A stretch of 64,000 nt of DNA from Salinimicrobium flavum (lineage in GTDB: Bacteria; Bacteroidota; Bacteroidia; Flavobacteriales; Flavobacteriaceae): positions 955,096 to 1,019,095 of the forward strand of contig NZ_JBHULT010000006.1 of the NCBI RefSeq assembly GCF_042684505.1, written 5' to 3'. Each line of letters begins with the position of its first letter. The stretch's first letter is position 1. Positions 25,942-35,303 of the stretch are shown here, in pieces. The notes under the pieces were generated by a model. The model was not told where the DNA came from. It did not search any database and saw nothing but the letters and a program-made list of their open reading frames with translations. The position numbers and the translations under genes are program-made.

Positions 25942-27102
25942 ATGGACTTTGATTTTTTTACTCCGGTAAATGACGGGCTCATAGCTGAATTCAGATCCGG
26001 AAGAGGGCTAGGCTCCACCTTAAAGATACATGCCGAAGAAAAGGCATTCCCTGATCTCGATGATGTGAAGATCGCTCTTTTTGGAGTGAATGAGGACCGG
26101 TTGAACGAGGATAGTAATGGCGAGCCTTTCAATTTCGACGGAATAAGGAGGTCTTTTTACAGTTTGTTTCCCGGAAACTGGCATTTAACCATGGCAGACC
26201 TTGGGGACATTACACGGGGAGAGACTGTGGAAGATACTTATTATGCTGTGCAGACCACAGTGGCAGAACTTCTGAAAAAGGGAATTATTCCTGTTATTAT
26301 TGGAGGGAGTCAGGATCTGGTTTACCCTCAGTACCGTGCATATGACGGGGTGGAGCAAATGGTAAACCTGGTAAACATAGATTCCCGTTTTGATCTTGGA
26401 GATGCAGATAAAACGATAAGCAACAGGTCTTATGTAGGGAAGATCGTGGTAACCAAGCCTTATAATCTTTTTAATTATTCCAATCTGGGATACCAGACCT
26501 ATTTTAATTCCCAGGACGAGATAGAACTAATGGACAGGCTTTTTTTTGATGCTTACCGGTTAGGGGAAGTAACTTCAGAGATAAGTATGGTGGAGCCGGT
26601 AATGAGGGATGCCAGTCTGGTTACTGTTGATATGGGTGCAGTGAGTGCAGGGGCCCTTGGCAACTACAGGATGCCCTCACCCAACGGTTTTGACGGGAAA
26701 GAGATTTGCGCACTAGCCCGTTATGCGGGAATTAGTGATAAAGTGACTTCCTTTGGGGTGTACGAAATAAATTCTGATCTTAATTTTTCTTCCTGTAATA
26801 TGTTGATCGCCCAGATCATCTGGTATTTTGTGGAAGGGGTGAATTTTAGAAAGAATGAAAATACTATTTCGGCAAAAAAGGAGTTTATAAAATATCAGGT
26901 ACCGGTTGATGATGAGATCCTGATCTTTTATAAGAGCCCGGTTAGCAGTCGTTGGTGGATAGAGATCCCATTTATTACTAACAGTAATAATAAATTAAGA
27001 AGGCATACGTTATTACCTTGCACTGAGGGTGATTATAAAGATGCCTGCGATCAGGTAATTCCTGAGAGATGGTATAAAACCAAACGAAAAAACGAAATTT
27101 AA
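25942..27102 (+). CDS. Arginase/formimidoylglutamase-fold protein with damaged metal site
   Basis: A 386-residue protein of the ureohydrolase fold, usually annotated formimidoylglutamase. In arginases six residues bind two manganese ions. The first His, of GGDH, is Gln124 here (GGSQD, 121-125). The D-x-H-x-D motif reads DSRFD (147-151), so its His is Arg149. The D-x-D motif reads DMG (230-232), so the second Asp is Gly232. Only Asp147, Asp151 and Asp230 remain, which makes a normal two-manganese hydrolase unlikely. The C-terminal 100 residues exceed the usual length of about 310. It sits 3 bp after topA and 112 bp before gldK. I infer a pseudoenzyme; it may have a structural or regulatory role, possibly for gliding and secretion. 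Confidence 0.8.
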   Translation: MDFDFFTPVNDGLIAEFRSGRGLGSTLKIHAEEKAFPDLDDVKIALFGVNEDRLNEDSNGEPFNFDGIRRSFYSLFPGNWHLTMADLGDITRGETVEDTYYAVQTTVAELLKKGIIPVIIGGSQDLVYPQYRAYDGVEQMVNLVNIDSRFDLGDADKTISNRSYVGKIVVTKPYNLFNYSNLGYQTYFNSQDEIELMDRLFFDAYRLGEVTSEISMVEPVMRDASLVTVDMGAVSAGALGNYRMPSPNGFDGKEICALARYAGISDKVTSFGVYEINSDLNFSSCNMLIAQIIWYFVEGVNFRKNENTISAKKEFIKYQVPVDDEILIFYKSPVSSRWWIEIPFITNSNNKLRRHTLLPCTEGDYKDACDQVIPERWYKTKRKNEI

Positions 27103-27197
27103 CTATATTTAAACATCTGTAGCAGGCCGATTTTGCCTAAATAATTGTTTATTAGAAAATAAATAAATAGGTTTACTGCCTTCAAGCTATTATGTCC

Positions 27198-27205
27198 TAA
27201 CTTTG
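27198..27205 (+). promoter_or_regulatory. -10 type box directly ahead of gldK
   Basis: TAACTTTG fits TAnnTTTG and lies only 9 bp before the gldK ATG at 27215. The distant element is poor. If used, the gldK message would start about 3 bases before its start codon. Confidence 0.35.
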
Positions 27206-27214
27206 AGAGATATT

Positions 27215-28570
27215 ATGAGGAAACTTTTTTCACTTATTGCTGTAATTTCTATTCTGGCCTCGTGTGGCCGGGGTGATCAGGGGCAATTGGTAGGTGTGCA
27301 GGGTAAAAAATGGCATCCGGAGAAACCATTGGGGATGACATTGGTTCCCGGCGGTTCTTTCATTATGGGGAAATCTGATGACGATATGGCGGCCTTGAAC
27401 AATGCGCCTCCAAAAACGGTAACCGTGGGTTCCTTCTATATGGACGAAACCGAGATCACGAATGCAGAATACCGGCAGTTTGTGGAATGGGTAAAAGATT
27501 CTGTTACCCGGATGAAGCTGGCCATTTTCGCTGAAGAGATCGGGGAAACCCCCGGCACCGGTGGGATTGGCGACTATGCATTTGCCGATACAGATGAGGC
27601 AGACATGACCCCTTACGAGCAGTATATGTATAATAACTATTACAGTATGGGCGGTTATGAAGGAAGAAAGATAAATAAAGATATAGACCTTATTTGGGAT
27701 ACCCGTGATTACCCTGATGAATATTACGCAGAGATCATGGACACCCTTTATATACCTATTGAAGAGGCCTATAACGGTCAGCGTTCTTTTGATGTGAACC
27801 ATTTGAAGTTCCGTTATACCTGGATGGATGTGGGAGAGGCGGCCAGATCAGAACCGGGACGCCGAGCCGATTTCATTAAGACTGAAGAAATTAAAATATA
27901 CCCAGATACTACTGTCTGGATCAAGGATTTTAACTACTCCTATAACGAGCCAATGCATAACGATTACTTCTGGCATGACGCTTATGGTGATTATCCTGTA
28001 GTTGGTGTTAACTGGAAACAGGCCCGTGCTTTTGCCCAGTGGCGTACACTGTATCACAATGCTTACCGCAAGGAAAGAGGGAAGCATAACGTAAACTCTT
28101 ATAGACTGCCTACAGAGGCAGAATGGGAGTATGCTGCCCGTGGAGGATTGGAGTCTGCCTCCTATCCATGGGGTGGGCCATACACCAAAAATGACAGGGG
28201 TTGTTTTATGGCTAACTTTAAGCCATTGAGAGGGGATTATGCAGCAGATCAGGCTCTTTATACCGTAGAGGCTCAATCTTATGAGCCTAATGATTACGGA
28301 CTTTACAACATGGCAGGAAACGTAGCTGAATGGGTGTTCTCATCCTATGATCCTGCTTCCTATGAGTATTCTTCATCCATGAACCCTTCGGTGAATGATG
28401 AGGAGAATATGAAAAAAGTAGTGCGCGGCGGTTCCTGGAAAGATGTGGCTTACTTCCTGCAGGTAAGTTCAAGGGATTATGAATATGCCGACACTGCGAG
28501 AAGTTATATTGGTTTCAGAACTGTACAGGATTACCTTGGTACAGATGTAACTCTTAACCAGAGACGATAA
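27215..28570 (+). CDS. gldK: Gliding motility / type IX secretion lipoprotein GldK
   Basis: GldK with GldN builds the ring on the inner face of the outer membrane in the type IX secretion system. The 451-residue lipoprotein has its lipobox LASC with Cys17. The rest is a formylglycine-generating-enzyme type fold: PGGSFIMGKSDDD at the start, YRLPTEAEWEYAARGG, YNMAGNVAEWV and VVRGGSWKD. The catalytic Cys pair of true formylglycine enzymes is absent after RGGSW, as expected for a structural homologue. I chose ATG at 27215; a TTG 12 bp upstream would add four residues. It is followed by gldL, gldM and gldN with gaps of 60, 53 and 13 bp. Confidence 0.96.
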   Translation: MRKLFSLIAVISILASCGRGDQGQLVGVQGKKWHPEKPLGMTLVPGGSFIMGKSDDDMAALNNAPPKTVTVGSFYMDETEITNAEYRQFVEWVKDSVTRMKLAIFAEEIGETPGTGGIGDYAFADTDEADMTPYEQYMYNNYYSMGGYEGRKINKDIDLIWDTRDYPDEYYAEIMDTLYIPIEEAYNGQRSFDVNHLKFRYTWMDVGEAARSEPGRRADFIKTEEIKIYPDTTVWIKDFNYSYNEPMHNDYFWHDAYGDYPVVGVNWKQARAFAQWRTLYHNAYRKERGKHNVNSYRLPTEAEWEYAARGGLESASYPWGGPYTKNDRGCFMANFKPLRGDYAADQALYTVEAQSYEPNDYGLYNMAGNVAEWVFSSYDPASYEYSSSMNPSVNDEENMKKVVRGGSWKDVAYFLQVSSRDYEYADTARSYIGFRTVQDYLGTDVTLNQRR

Positions 28571-28630
28571 AAACCCCCTATTTTCACAACAACCAATTAA
28601 AAAAGAACAGAACCTAAATTTTTATTTATT

Positions 28631-29275
28631 ATGGCACAAACAAAGTCAAGTAAGAAGTTAATGAACATGGTGTATGGGTTAGGTGCATCCGTAGTAATTC
28701 TCGGTGCACTTTTTAAGATCATGCACTGGCCATTCGGAAACATGATGTTGATTATAGGTTTAATTGTAGAGGCGATCGTATTTGCCGTATCTGCCTTTGA
28801 GCCTGTAGATGATGATCTCGACTGGTCGCTGGTATATCCTGAACTTGCCGGTGGTGAAATTTCTGCGAGGAACGGCGGAGTAGTGGTTAGCAACGAAGAT
28901 ACAGACGGAATGTTATCTAAAAAACTGGATGAGATCCTTCGTGAAGCAAAGATCGATTCTAACCTTATGAGCAGTCTTGGTGAAAGCATCAGGAACTTTG
29001 AAGGTGCCGCAAAAAGTATTACCCCAACTGTTGACGCCATGGTTTCACAAAAGAAATACAGTGAAGAGATGAGTCTTGCTGCCAATCAAATGGAGTCCCT
29101 TAACAGCATTTATAAAGTTCAGGTTGAATCTGCTGCAAGACAGGCAGAGATCAACGAAGCAGTGGCAGATAATGCCGGAAGACTTAATGAGCAAATGGAA
29201 TCCCTTGCTTCCAACCTTTCTTCGTTGAACGGGGTTTATGGTGGAATGTTATCAGCAATGCACGTTAAAGCCTAA
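28631..29275 (+). CDS. gldL: Gliding motility / type IX secretion motor protein GldL
   Basis: GldL forms the pentameric inner-membrane stator that, with GldM, uses the proton gradient to drive type IX secretion and gliding. The 214-residue protein has two membrane segments in its first 57 residues, with the family signature LGALFKIMHWPFGN. Charged residues inside the membrane region, Lys29 and Glu47, are the kind of residue that handles protons in this motor. The cytoplasmic C-terminal part is helical and polar. The order gldK-L-M-N is the standard one. Confidence 0.95.
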   Translation: MAQTKSSKKLMNMVYGLGASVVILGALFKIMHWPFGNMMLIIGLIVEAIVFAVSAFEPVDDDLDWSLVYPELAGGEISARNGGVVVSNEDTDGMLSKKLDEILREAKIDSNLMSSLGESIRNFEGAAKSITPTVDAMVSQKKYSEEMSLAANQMESLNSIYKVQVESAARQAEINEAVADNAGRLNEQMESLASNLSSLNGVYGGMLSAMHVKA

Positions 29276-29328
29276 TTGGTTTAAAATATAAACTGAATAG
29301 TATTAAAAACATTAAACTAAATTAGAGA

Positions 29329-30867
29329 ATGGCTGGCGGAAAACAATCACCAAGACAAAAGATGATTAACCTGATGTACCTGGTTTTCATCGCAATGATG
29401 GCTTTAAATATGTCTAAGGAAGTTCTTACTGCCTTTGGTATGATCAATGAAAAACTTGCTGACTCCAATGCTTCTGTTTCTGAACGTAACGAAGCTGCGA
29501 TGGCGGGATTGGCTGCCAAAGCTGATGAGCAACCTGCAAAATATGTGCCCCTAAAAGAAAAGGCTGAACAAATACACGACCTTACAATACAGTTCACCTC
29601 CTATATCGAGGAACAAAAACAACTGGCTTTGGAGGATGTAGGAGATGCTACAGACTATGAAACCATGGATCAATCTGCAAAGCTTGATGAGCTATTTTTT
29701 TCAAGTGGGAAACCAAGCGCCGCAGGGCGTGAATTCCTGAATGCTATTGAAACCTACCGTGAAGGTGTGGCCGGGATCATTGAAGAAGATTTCCCTGCAA
29801 TAGCCGCAGAGATCAGAAGAGAATTCAGTACCGAACCTGTTGAAGACAGGGAAGGAGTGGATAAGCCGTGGCTGGAGTACAATTTCCAGGGATTCCCTTT
29901 GATCGCTTCGGTAACTAAGTTTACCCAAATGCAGGGTGACGCCAAATCTGCAGAGAACGATATTCTTTCTGCAATGCTTTCTGGTCAATTACAAAGTGAA
30001 GTATCGCTTACTAATTATGAGGCCCTTGTTATTCCTGATAAAACTGCATTTTTTAGTGGTGAGAATTTCACCGGAACTGTAGTTTTGGGAAGGGTAGATA
30101 AGACGCTCCAGTTCGATAAGGTAGTGATCAATGGAAAAGAAGTTAGCAGTACACAAGCCGGACAGGTGAAGCTCGAATTCCCTGCTGGTAATGTAGGTGA
30201 GAATGAAATTAAAGGTCAACTTCAGTTTAGAGAAGGAGATTCCATCGTAACTATTGATGTTAACAAGAGTTATAGTGTAATTCCTCGTCCAAATTCAGCA
30301 GTGATCTCTGCAGACAAAATGAATGTGGTATATCGTGGAGTAGCTAACCCTATGACGATTTCCATCCCGGGGGTTGGTAATGTATCGGCCAACGCACCAG
30401 GGCTAAGACCTGCAGGTGGAGCCGGTAATTATCTCATGGATGTTACCACACTTCAGGCTCGTGAGGTAACCATTAATGTAAGTGGAGAACTTCCCGGAGG
30501 AGACAAAGTGTCTGACAGCAAAACCTTCAGGGTAAAAGATATTCCAAGACCGGTAGGAACGGTAAGAGGGGAAGACGGTACTGTGAGAATGCAGCGTAAT
30601 ACCCTTGAGATCGCTACCATAGGTGCATCTTTGCCTGATTTTGATTTTGATCTTAACCTTAGGGTTACCGGCTTTAAAATTAAAGTTCCGGGACAACCTA
30701 CGGTGCAGGTTAGAGGGCAGCAACTGGATGAGCGGGCTAAAGGCGCACTAAGACGTGCAGGTAGAGGTGAAATGATCCAGATCTTTGATGTGGAAGCCCA
30801 ACTTGCCAATAACTCAAGTTATAAGCTTAAGCAGGTTTCTCCGGTATTTGTGGAGTTAACGAACTAA
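29329..30867 (+). CDS. gldM: Gliding motility / type IX secretion protein GldM
   Basis: GldM has one N-terminal membrane helix that inserts in the GldL stator and a long periplasmic stalk that reaches the GldK/GldN ring. The 512-residue protein opens AGGKQSPRQKMINLMYLVFIAMMALNMSKEVL (only partly quoted here as the key signature QKMINLMYLV), with the helix at residues 15-32. The remaining residues form the four periplasmic domains known from crystal structures, with repeated VSGE/VSANAPG beta blocks. It lies 53 bp after gldL and 13 bp before gldN. Confidence 0.95.
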   Translation: MAGGKQSPRQKMINLMYLVFIAMMALNMSKEVLTAFGMINEKLADSNASVSERNEAAMAGLAAKADEQPAKYVPLKEKAEQIHDLTIQFTSYIEEQKQLALEDVGDATDYETMDQSAKLDELFFSSGKPSAAGREFLNAIETYREGVAGIIEEDFPAIAAEIRREFSTEPVEDREGVDKPWLEYNFQGFPLIASVTKFTQMQGDAKSAENDILSAMLSGQLQSEVSLTNYEALVIPDKTAFFSGENFTGTVVLGRVDKTLQFDKVVINGKEVSSTQAGQVKLEFPAGNVGENEIKGQLQFREGDSIVTIDVNKSYSVIPRPNSAVISADKMNVVYRGVANPMTISIPGVGNVSANAPGLRPAGGAGNYLMDVTTLQAREVTINVSGELPGGDKVSDSKTFRVKDIPRPVGTVRGEDGTVRMQRNTLEIATIGASLPDFDFDLNLRVTGFKIKVPGQPTVQVRGQQLDERAKGALRRAGRGEMIQIFDVEAQLANNSSYKLKQVSPVFVELTN

Positions 30868-30880
30868 AATAAAAAGAACT

Positions 30881-31771
30881 ATGAACTGGAACCGATTTAT
30901 TGTTGGAATGTGCGGTTTGCTATTTTCGGTGACAGCTTTTGGCCAGAATAATATTTTGAACGCCAAGAGCCCCGATGATATAGGCGCACCAACGGTGGTG
31001 GAGCAGAAGTATGGAAAAGACAAACCATTGGAGTATGGTTACGTCGATGACAGGGATGTGCTTTGGGCAAAGACTACCTGGGAAGTGATAGATCTGGATG
31101 AAAGAGTGAATTTTCCTCTTTATTATCCAATTGACACCAACCAGATAGGAAGTTCAAGACGTTCCCTTTATGATGTCCTAATCGCCAACATTAAGAACGG
31201 GAAGATCCAGAACATCTATGCAGATTCTTACTTTAATGATAAACGAACCCTTAAGGATATTTCTGCAGCACTTTCAAAAGTGGATACTACAGACCTTGGG
31301 ATCGAGCAGTACAATGCCGGGGAACAGATAGATCAACAGTATATCAGCAGAAGGGATATCTCCTCTGCAGATATTGCAGCATATCATGTACGCGGTTACT
31401 GGTATTTTGACAAGCGCCAGGCCGAATTAAAGTACAGGCTGCTTGGAATAGCTCCTGTTGCACCCGATGTTAACTTTATTGACGAAGGTGAACCGCAGCT
31501 GGTTGAATTGTTCTGGGTTTGGTTCCCTTCTGCAAGGGAAGTACTGAATGATGCCTATGCCTTCAACCCCGATAATACCTCCCAGAATTTCTCTTTTGAT
31601 CACCTGCTGAATGCGAGGCGTTTCAATGCGACCATTTATGCAGAAGATAACGTGCAGGGTGATAGGCGTGTTGATGAATACATAAGTAACAATGCCTTTA
31701 TGCAGTTGCTGGAATCAGAACGAATTAAAGAACAGATACGGGATTTTGAACAAGATATGTGGAATTATTAA
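30881..31771 (+). CDS. gldN: Gliding motility / type IX secretion protein GldN
   Basis: The soluble periplasmic partner of GldK in the ring complex. The 296-residue protein has a signal peptide ending SVTAFGQ and the conserved middle blocks DDRDVLWAKTTWEVIDLDERVNFPLYYP and VELFWVWFPSAREVLN (each in part). The operon ends here at a strong terminator. All four core genes of the secretion motor are intact, so the organism should have a working type IX system. No protein in the window ends in an obvious type IX sorting domain. Confidence 0.95.
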   Translation: MNWNRFIVGMCGLLFSVTAFGQNNILNAKSPDDIGAPTVVEQKYGKDKPLEYGYVDDRDVLWAKTTWEVIDLDERVNFPLYYPIDTNQIGSSRRSLYDVLIANIKNGKIQNIYADSYFNDKRTLKDISAALSKVDTTDLGIEQYNAGEQIDQQYISRRDISSADIAAYHVRGYWYFDKRQAELKYRLLGIAPVAPDVNFIDEGEPQLVELFWVWFPSAREVLNDAYAFNPDNTSQNFSFDHLLNARRFNATIYAEDNVQGDRRVDEYISNNAFMQLLESERIKEQIRDFEQDMWNY

Positions 31772-31791
31772 ACATTGTTCTGTCTAATATT

Positions 31792-31830
31792 AAAAAGCGC
31801 CTTTCTCACCGAAAGGCGCTTTTTCTTTTT
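31792..31830 (+). terminator. Terminator of the gld operon
   Basis: A perfect 14-bp stem (31792-31805 with 31811-31824) with a 5-base loop runs into a T-rich tail, 20 bp after the gldN stop. Confidence 0.9.
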
Positions 31831-31841
31831 AAATTTGCACC

Positions 31842-32900
31842 ATGAAAGATTTTATTATTGTGGGACTGGGTCTAAGCGGTGCCAGTCTTGCATATCGGCT
31901 TGAGAAGGAAGGAAGATCCTTTATGGTTTATGATGATGAATCCCAGGAAGCTTCCAGGGTAGCGGGAGGTTTTATGAATCCTATCATTTTAAAGAGATTC
32001 ACCCTTGCCTGGAAGGCTGATGAGCAGATGTCAAAAGCGGTTGACTTTTACGGCGCGATGGGTAAAGATCTCGGGAAGAACTTTCTTTCGCCTTTGGAGA
32101 TCTACCGCAGGTTTTCCTCAATTGAGGAGCAGAATAACTGGTTTACCGCAGCCGATAATCCCCGGGTTGCGCCTTACCTGGACCTCAATCTGGTGAAGAC
32201 GGTGAATCCTCATATCCCCTCAAAGTTTTCCTTCGGAAAAGTTCTGAACACCAAAAGGATCGATCCAAGGGATCTGCTGGAATCCTATGCTGCTCACCTG
32301 GCAAAAAAAGGGCTTTTGATCAACGAATCTTTTGACCATGACGCACTTGGGATTTCTGAGGATCATGTGGAATACAAGGGTATAAAATCCCGGAATATTA
32401 TCTTTTGTGAAGGTTTTGGATTGCTGAACAATCCATACTTTGGTTACCTTCCGTTAAAAGGAAATAAAGGAGAATATATCATAATTAAAGCCCGGGATCT
32501 GGACCTGGAAGTAGGAGTTAAATCTTCAGTTTTTATTTTTCCGGCAGGAGAAGACCTGTATGCCGTAGGGGCCACCTACAGCAATACCGATAAAACGCCG
32601 GGTCCCACCACTGCTGCCCGGGAGGAACTTATAGAAAAGCTGCGTGACCTAATAGATGTTGATTTTGAAGTAGTGCATCAGGTAGCGGGATTGCGACCTT
32701 CTACGATAGACCGCAGGCCTTTGGTGGGGAAACATCCCGATCATGAAAATTTATATTGTTGTAATGGCTTCGGAAGCAGGGGAATCTTACTGGCTCCCAT
32801 GATCTCTGAAGAGCTTCTTAACTTAATTGATACAGGAGAGGAGCTTTCACCTGAAATCGATCTGGCCAGGTTTACCAAAAAATGGTACTCTAAAGTTTAG
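31842..32900 (+). CDS. NAD(P)/FAD-dependent oxidoreductase (DAO family)
   Basis: A 352-residue flavoprotein with an N-terminal Rossmann motif IVGLGLSGASLAYRLEKEG binding the ADP part of FAD, and C-terminal blocks VAGLRPSTIDRRPLVGKHP and NGFGSRGILLAP typical of D-amino acid oxidase/ThiO-like enzymes. It has no signal peptide and no second nucleotide site. The amine or amino acid substrate is unknown. TAAATTTG at 31830-31837 sits only 4 bp ahead of the ATG, so the message could be leaderless. Its 3' end overlaps the end of the convergent DUF983 gene by 11 bp. Confidence 0.83.
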   Translation: MKDFIIVGLGLSGASLAYRLEKEGRSFMVYDDESQEASRVAGGFMNPIILKRFTLAWKADEQMSKAVDFYGAMGKDLGKNFLSPLEIYRRFSSIEEQNNWFTAADNPRVAPYLDLNLVKTVNPHIPSKFSFGKVLNTKRIDPRDLLESYAAHLAKKGLLINESFDHDALGISEDHVEYKGIKSRNIIFCEGFGLLNNPYFGYLPLKGNKGEYIIIKARDLDLEVGVKSSVFIFPAGEDLYAVGATYSNTDKTPGPTTAAREELIEKLRDLIDVDFEVVHQVAGLRPSTIDRRPLVGKHPDHENLYCCNGFGSRGILLAPMISEELLNLIDTGEELSPEIDLARFTKKWYSKV

Positions 32901-33282
32901 GTTTAGCCTTTGTTTTATCATAGCTGAAGAAGAAATTCACCCAAATATTCCTGCTCCATCTTATTATTACCGGCAGGAAAACAATAAGTGTTATCACGAT
33001 CACTATAAAGGTGGGAAGCAATTCAAGGCCCAGCATCCACCATGCAATGACAAAAGCAGCTACTGCAAAGGCAATACCCAGGGCATAGCTTACATACATA
33101 GCCCCAAAAAAGAAAGAAGGCTCCATTTTGTACTTGGTATTGCAGTTGGAACACCGCTCGTACATATCGAATAATCTGGAGATCTTATACGGGTTAGGTT
33201 CTTTATACATGCTCTCTTCCTGGCAAACGGGGCAGGTGCCTGTGAGAATGCTGTATAGTTTGCTGCCTTTCAAGAATGTCAT
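32890..33282 (-). CDS. DUF983 membrane protein with zinc-ribbon-like cysteines
   Basis: A 130-residue inner-membrane protein. Two cysteine pairs, CPVC near residue 18 and CSNC near 43, form a zinc-ribbon-like N-terminal module, and two membrane segments follow (around YALGIAFAVAAFVIAWW and TFIVIVITLIVFLPVII). This is the usual layout of the DUF983 family. Its function is unknown. The gene is convergent with the oxidoreductase, overlapping it by 11 bp, and divergent from the ABC-F gene. Confidence 0.82.
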   Translation of the reverse strand: MTFLKGSKLYSILTGTCPVCQEESMYKEPNPYKISRLFDMYERCSNCNTKYKMEPSFFFGAMYVSYALGIAFAVAAFVIAWWMLGLELLPTFIVIVITLIVFLPVIIRWSRNIWVNFFFSYDKTKAKPKL

Positions 33283-33337
33283 GTGCGTTTTTTTAGCATG
33301 GTAAATTTAAGCATCTTTGCAAAAAAATTGAGGAAGA

Positions 33338-35248
33338 ATGTTGAATATCCATAATTTATCTGTCTCCTTTGGAGGGGAATACCTGTTTGAGGAAATAACT
33401 TTCAGGTTAGGTGCAGGAGACCGCGTTGGATTAATAGGAAAGAATGGAGCGGGTAAGTCTACCATGCTCAAGATCCTGGCAAAGGAAATGGAACCCGATT
33501 CAGGGCAAATTGCAGCCGATAAGGATCTTAAAATAGGTTTTTTGAAGCAGGATATTGATTTTGTTGAAGGACGCACGGTGCTGAACGAATCTTACCAGGC
33601 CTTTGAAGAAATTAAACGACTGGAGAAGAAACTGGAGGAGATCAACCACCAGCTCGCTGAGCGTACAGATTATGAAAGCGAAATTTACCACCAGTTAATG
33701 GTAGACCTTAATGATGTACAGCATCAATACGAGATACACGGGGGGTACAACTATCAGGGGGAGACCGAGCGAATTCTGCAGGGGCTTGGTTTTCAGCGAG
33801 AAGATTTCAATAAACTTACCGATACTTTTTCGGGTGGATGGAGAATGAGGATCGAGCTGGCAAAACTGCTGCTTCAGCAAAATGACATTTTACTCCTGGA
33901 TGAACCTACCAACCACCTTGATATTGAATCTATAATCTGGCTGGAAAGTTTTCTGAACAATTATCCCGGGGCAGTGGTGATCGTTTCCCACGATAAGATG
34001 TTCCTGGACAACGTAACCAACAGGACCATAGAGATCTCTCTTGGAAGGATTTATGATTTTAATAAACCCTATTCCCAATACCTGGTACTTCGCCAGGAGC
34101 TTAGAGAACAGCAGCTTGCTTCCCAAAAGAATCAGGAAAAACAGATACAGCAGACAGAAAAGTTGATCGAGAAATTTCGTGCCAAGGCCTCCAAGGCCAG
34201 TATGGCCCAGTCGCTTATCAAGAAGCTTGACAAGATAGACCGGATTGAGGTTGACGAAGACGACAATTCGGTCATGAAACTAAAATTTCCGGTTTCTGTA
34301 GTTCCCGGCAAAGTGGTGATCGAAGCCCACAAGATCACCAAGAATTACGGCAACAAAAATGTACTTAGAAATATTGACCTGCTTATTGAAAGGGATTCAA
34401 AAACCGCATTTGTTGGGCAGAACGGACAAGGGAAATCTACCCTGGCCAAGATCATAGTAGGGGAGATCGAATATGAGGGCAAACTAAAACTGGGGCATAA
34501 CGTGCAGATAGGATATTTTGCGCAAAACCAGGCAGAATACCTTGATGGTTCCAAAACCGTACTTGACACGATGATAGATGCGGCCAATGAAAAGAACCGC
34601 AGCAAGGTGCGTGATATTTTGGGATCCTTTCTTTTTCGCGGAGAAGAGGTTGATAAATATGTAAGGGTACTTTCCGGAGGGGAAAGGAACAGGCTGGCTC
34701 TGGCTAAAATGTTGCTGCAGCCGTTCAATGTACTGGTGATGGATGAGCCTACGAACCACCTTGATATTAAATCCAAGAATGTACTTAAGGATGCCTTGAA
34801 GAGTTTTGAAGGCACCTTGATCCTTGTATCGCATGACCGGGACTTTTTACAGGGCCTTACCAACAAGGTCTATGAGTTCAAAGATCATAAAATTAAAGAG
34901 TATCTTGGGGATATTGACTTCTACCTTGAACAGCGAAAACTCACGGATATGAGGGAAGTTGAAAAAAGGGATGTGGAGAAACAGGCTCCAAAAGAAACCA
35001 ACAGGCAGTCTTACGAAAACCAGAAGAAGCTTAAATCCCTCAACAACAAGCTTAGTAACATTGAATCCAAGATCACCCGGCTGGAAAAGGAACTAAAGGA
35101 GGCTGACGTTGAGTTAGCCACTAATTATGAAAAGACCATTGGGCAGAAGGACTATTTGAAGAAGTACAATTTAAAGAAAAAAGACCTGGAGAAGCTTATG
35201 AAAGATTGGGAAGAGGTGCAGGAAGATCTCATGGAGCAGGAAAATTGA
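33338..35248 (+). CDS. ABC-F family ATPase (Uup/EttA-like)
   Basis: A soluble protein with two ABC ATPase domains and no membrane domain. First Walker A GKNGAGKST lies near residue 36, second GQNGQGKST near 365. Both signature motifs (TFSGGWRMR and LSGGERNR) and both LLDEPTNHLD / MDEPTNHLD Walker B blocks are intact, so the protein should hydrolyse ATP. The charged linker of about 80 residues joins them, and a coiled-coil arm of about 90 residues ends the 636-residue chain, as in Uup. ABC-F proteins act on the ribosome or in DNA repair; the exact role here is unclear. It is not tied to any transporter. Confidence 0.9.
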   Translation: MLNIHNLSVSFGGEYLFEEITFRLGAGDRVGLIGKNGAGKSTMLKILAKEMEPDSGQIAADKDLKIGFLKQDIDFVEGRTVLNESYQAFEEIKRLEKKLEEINHQLAERTDYESEIYHQLMVDLNDVQHQYEIHGGYNYQGETERILQGLGFQREDFNKLTDTFSGGWRMRIELAKLLLQQNDILLLDEPTNHLDIESIIWLESFLNNYPGAVVIVSHDKMFLDNVTNRTIEISLGRIYDFNKPYSQYLVLRQELREQQLASQKNQEKQIQQTEKLIEKFRAKASKASMAQSLIKKLDKIDRIEVDEDDNSVMKLKFPVSVVPGKVVIEAHKITKNYGNKNVLRNIDLLIERDSKTAFVGQNGQGKSTLAKIIVGEIEYEGKLKLGHNVQIGYFAQNQAEYLDGSKTVLDTMIDAANEKNRSKVRDILGSFLFRGEEVDKYVRVLSGGERNRLALAKMLLQPFNVLVMDEPTNHLDIKSKNVLKDALKSFEGTLILVSHDRDFLQGLTNKVYEFKDHKIKEYLGDIDFYLEQRKLTDMREVEKRDVEKQAPKETNRQSYENQKKLKSLNNKLSNIESKITRLEKELKEADVELATNYEKTIGQKDYLKKYNLKKKDLEKLMKDWEEVQEDLMEQEN

Positions 35249-35303
35249 GATATTTCGGGAGATAATTAAACCTATACGGCATTTTAAAGTCAAACAAGCT
35301 AAT

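Noticed and set aside
25527..26132. Long antisense reading frame of 201 codons over the end of topA
   Set aside because: It exists only because the sense strand is lysine-rich and lacks stops in this frame; the protein has no recognisable feature and lies opposite two clear genes.
25942..27102. Functional formimidoylglutamase (HutG) of histidine breakdown
   Set aside because: Three of six metal ligands are missing and the gene is 37 kb from hutU, in a gliding context.
27230..27802. Antisense reading frame of 190 codons over gldK
   Set aside because: It lies opposite a clear conserved gene; composition is that of an antisense shadow.
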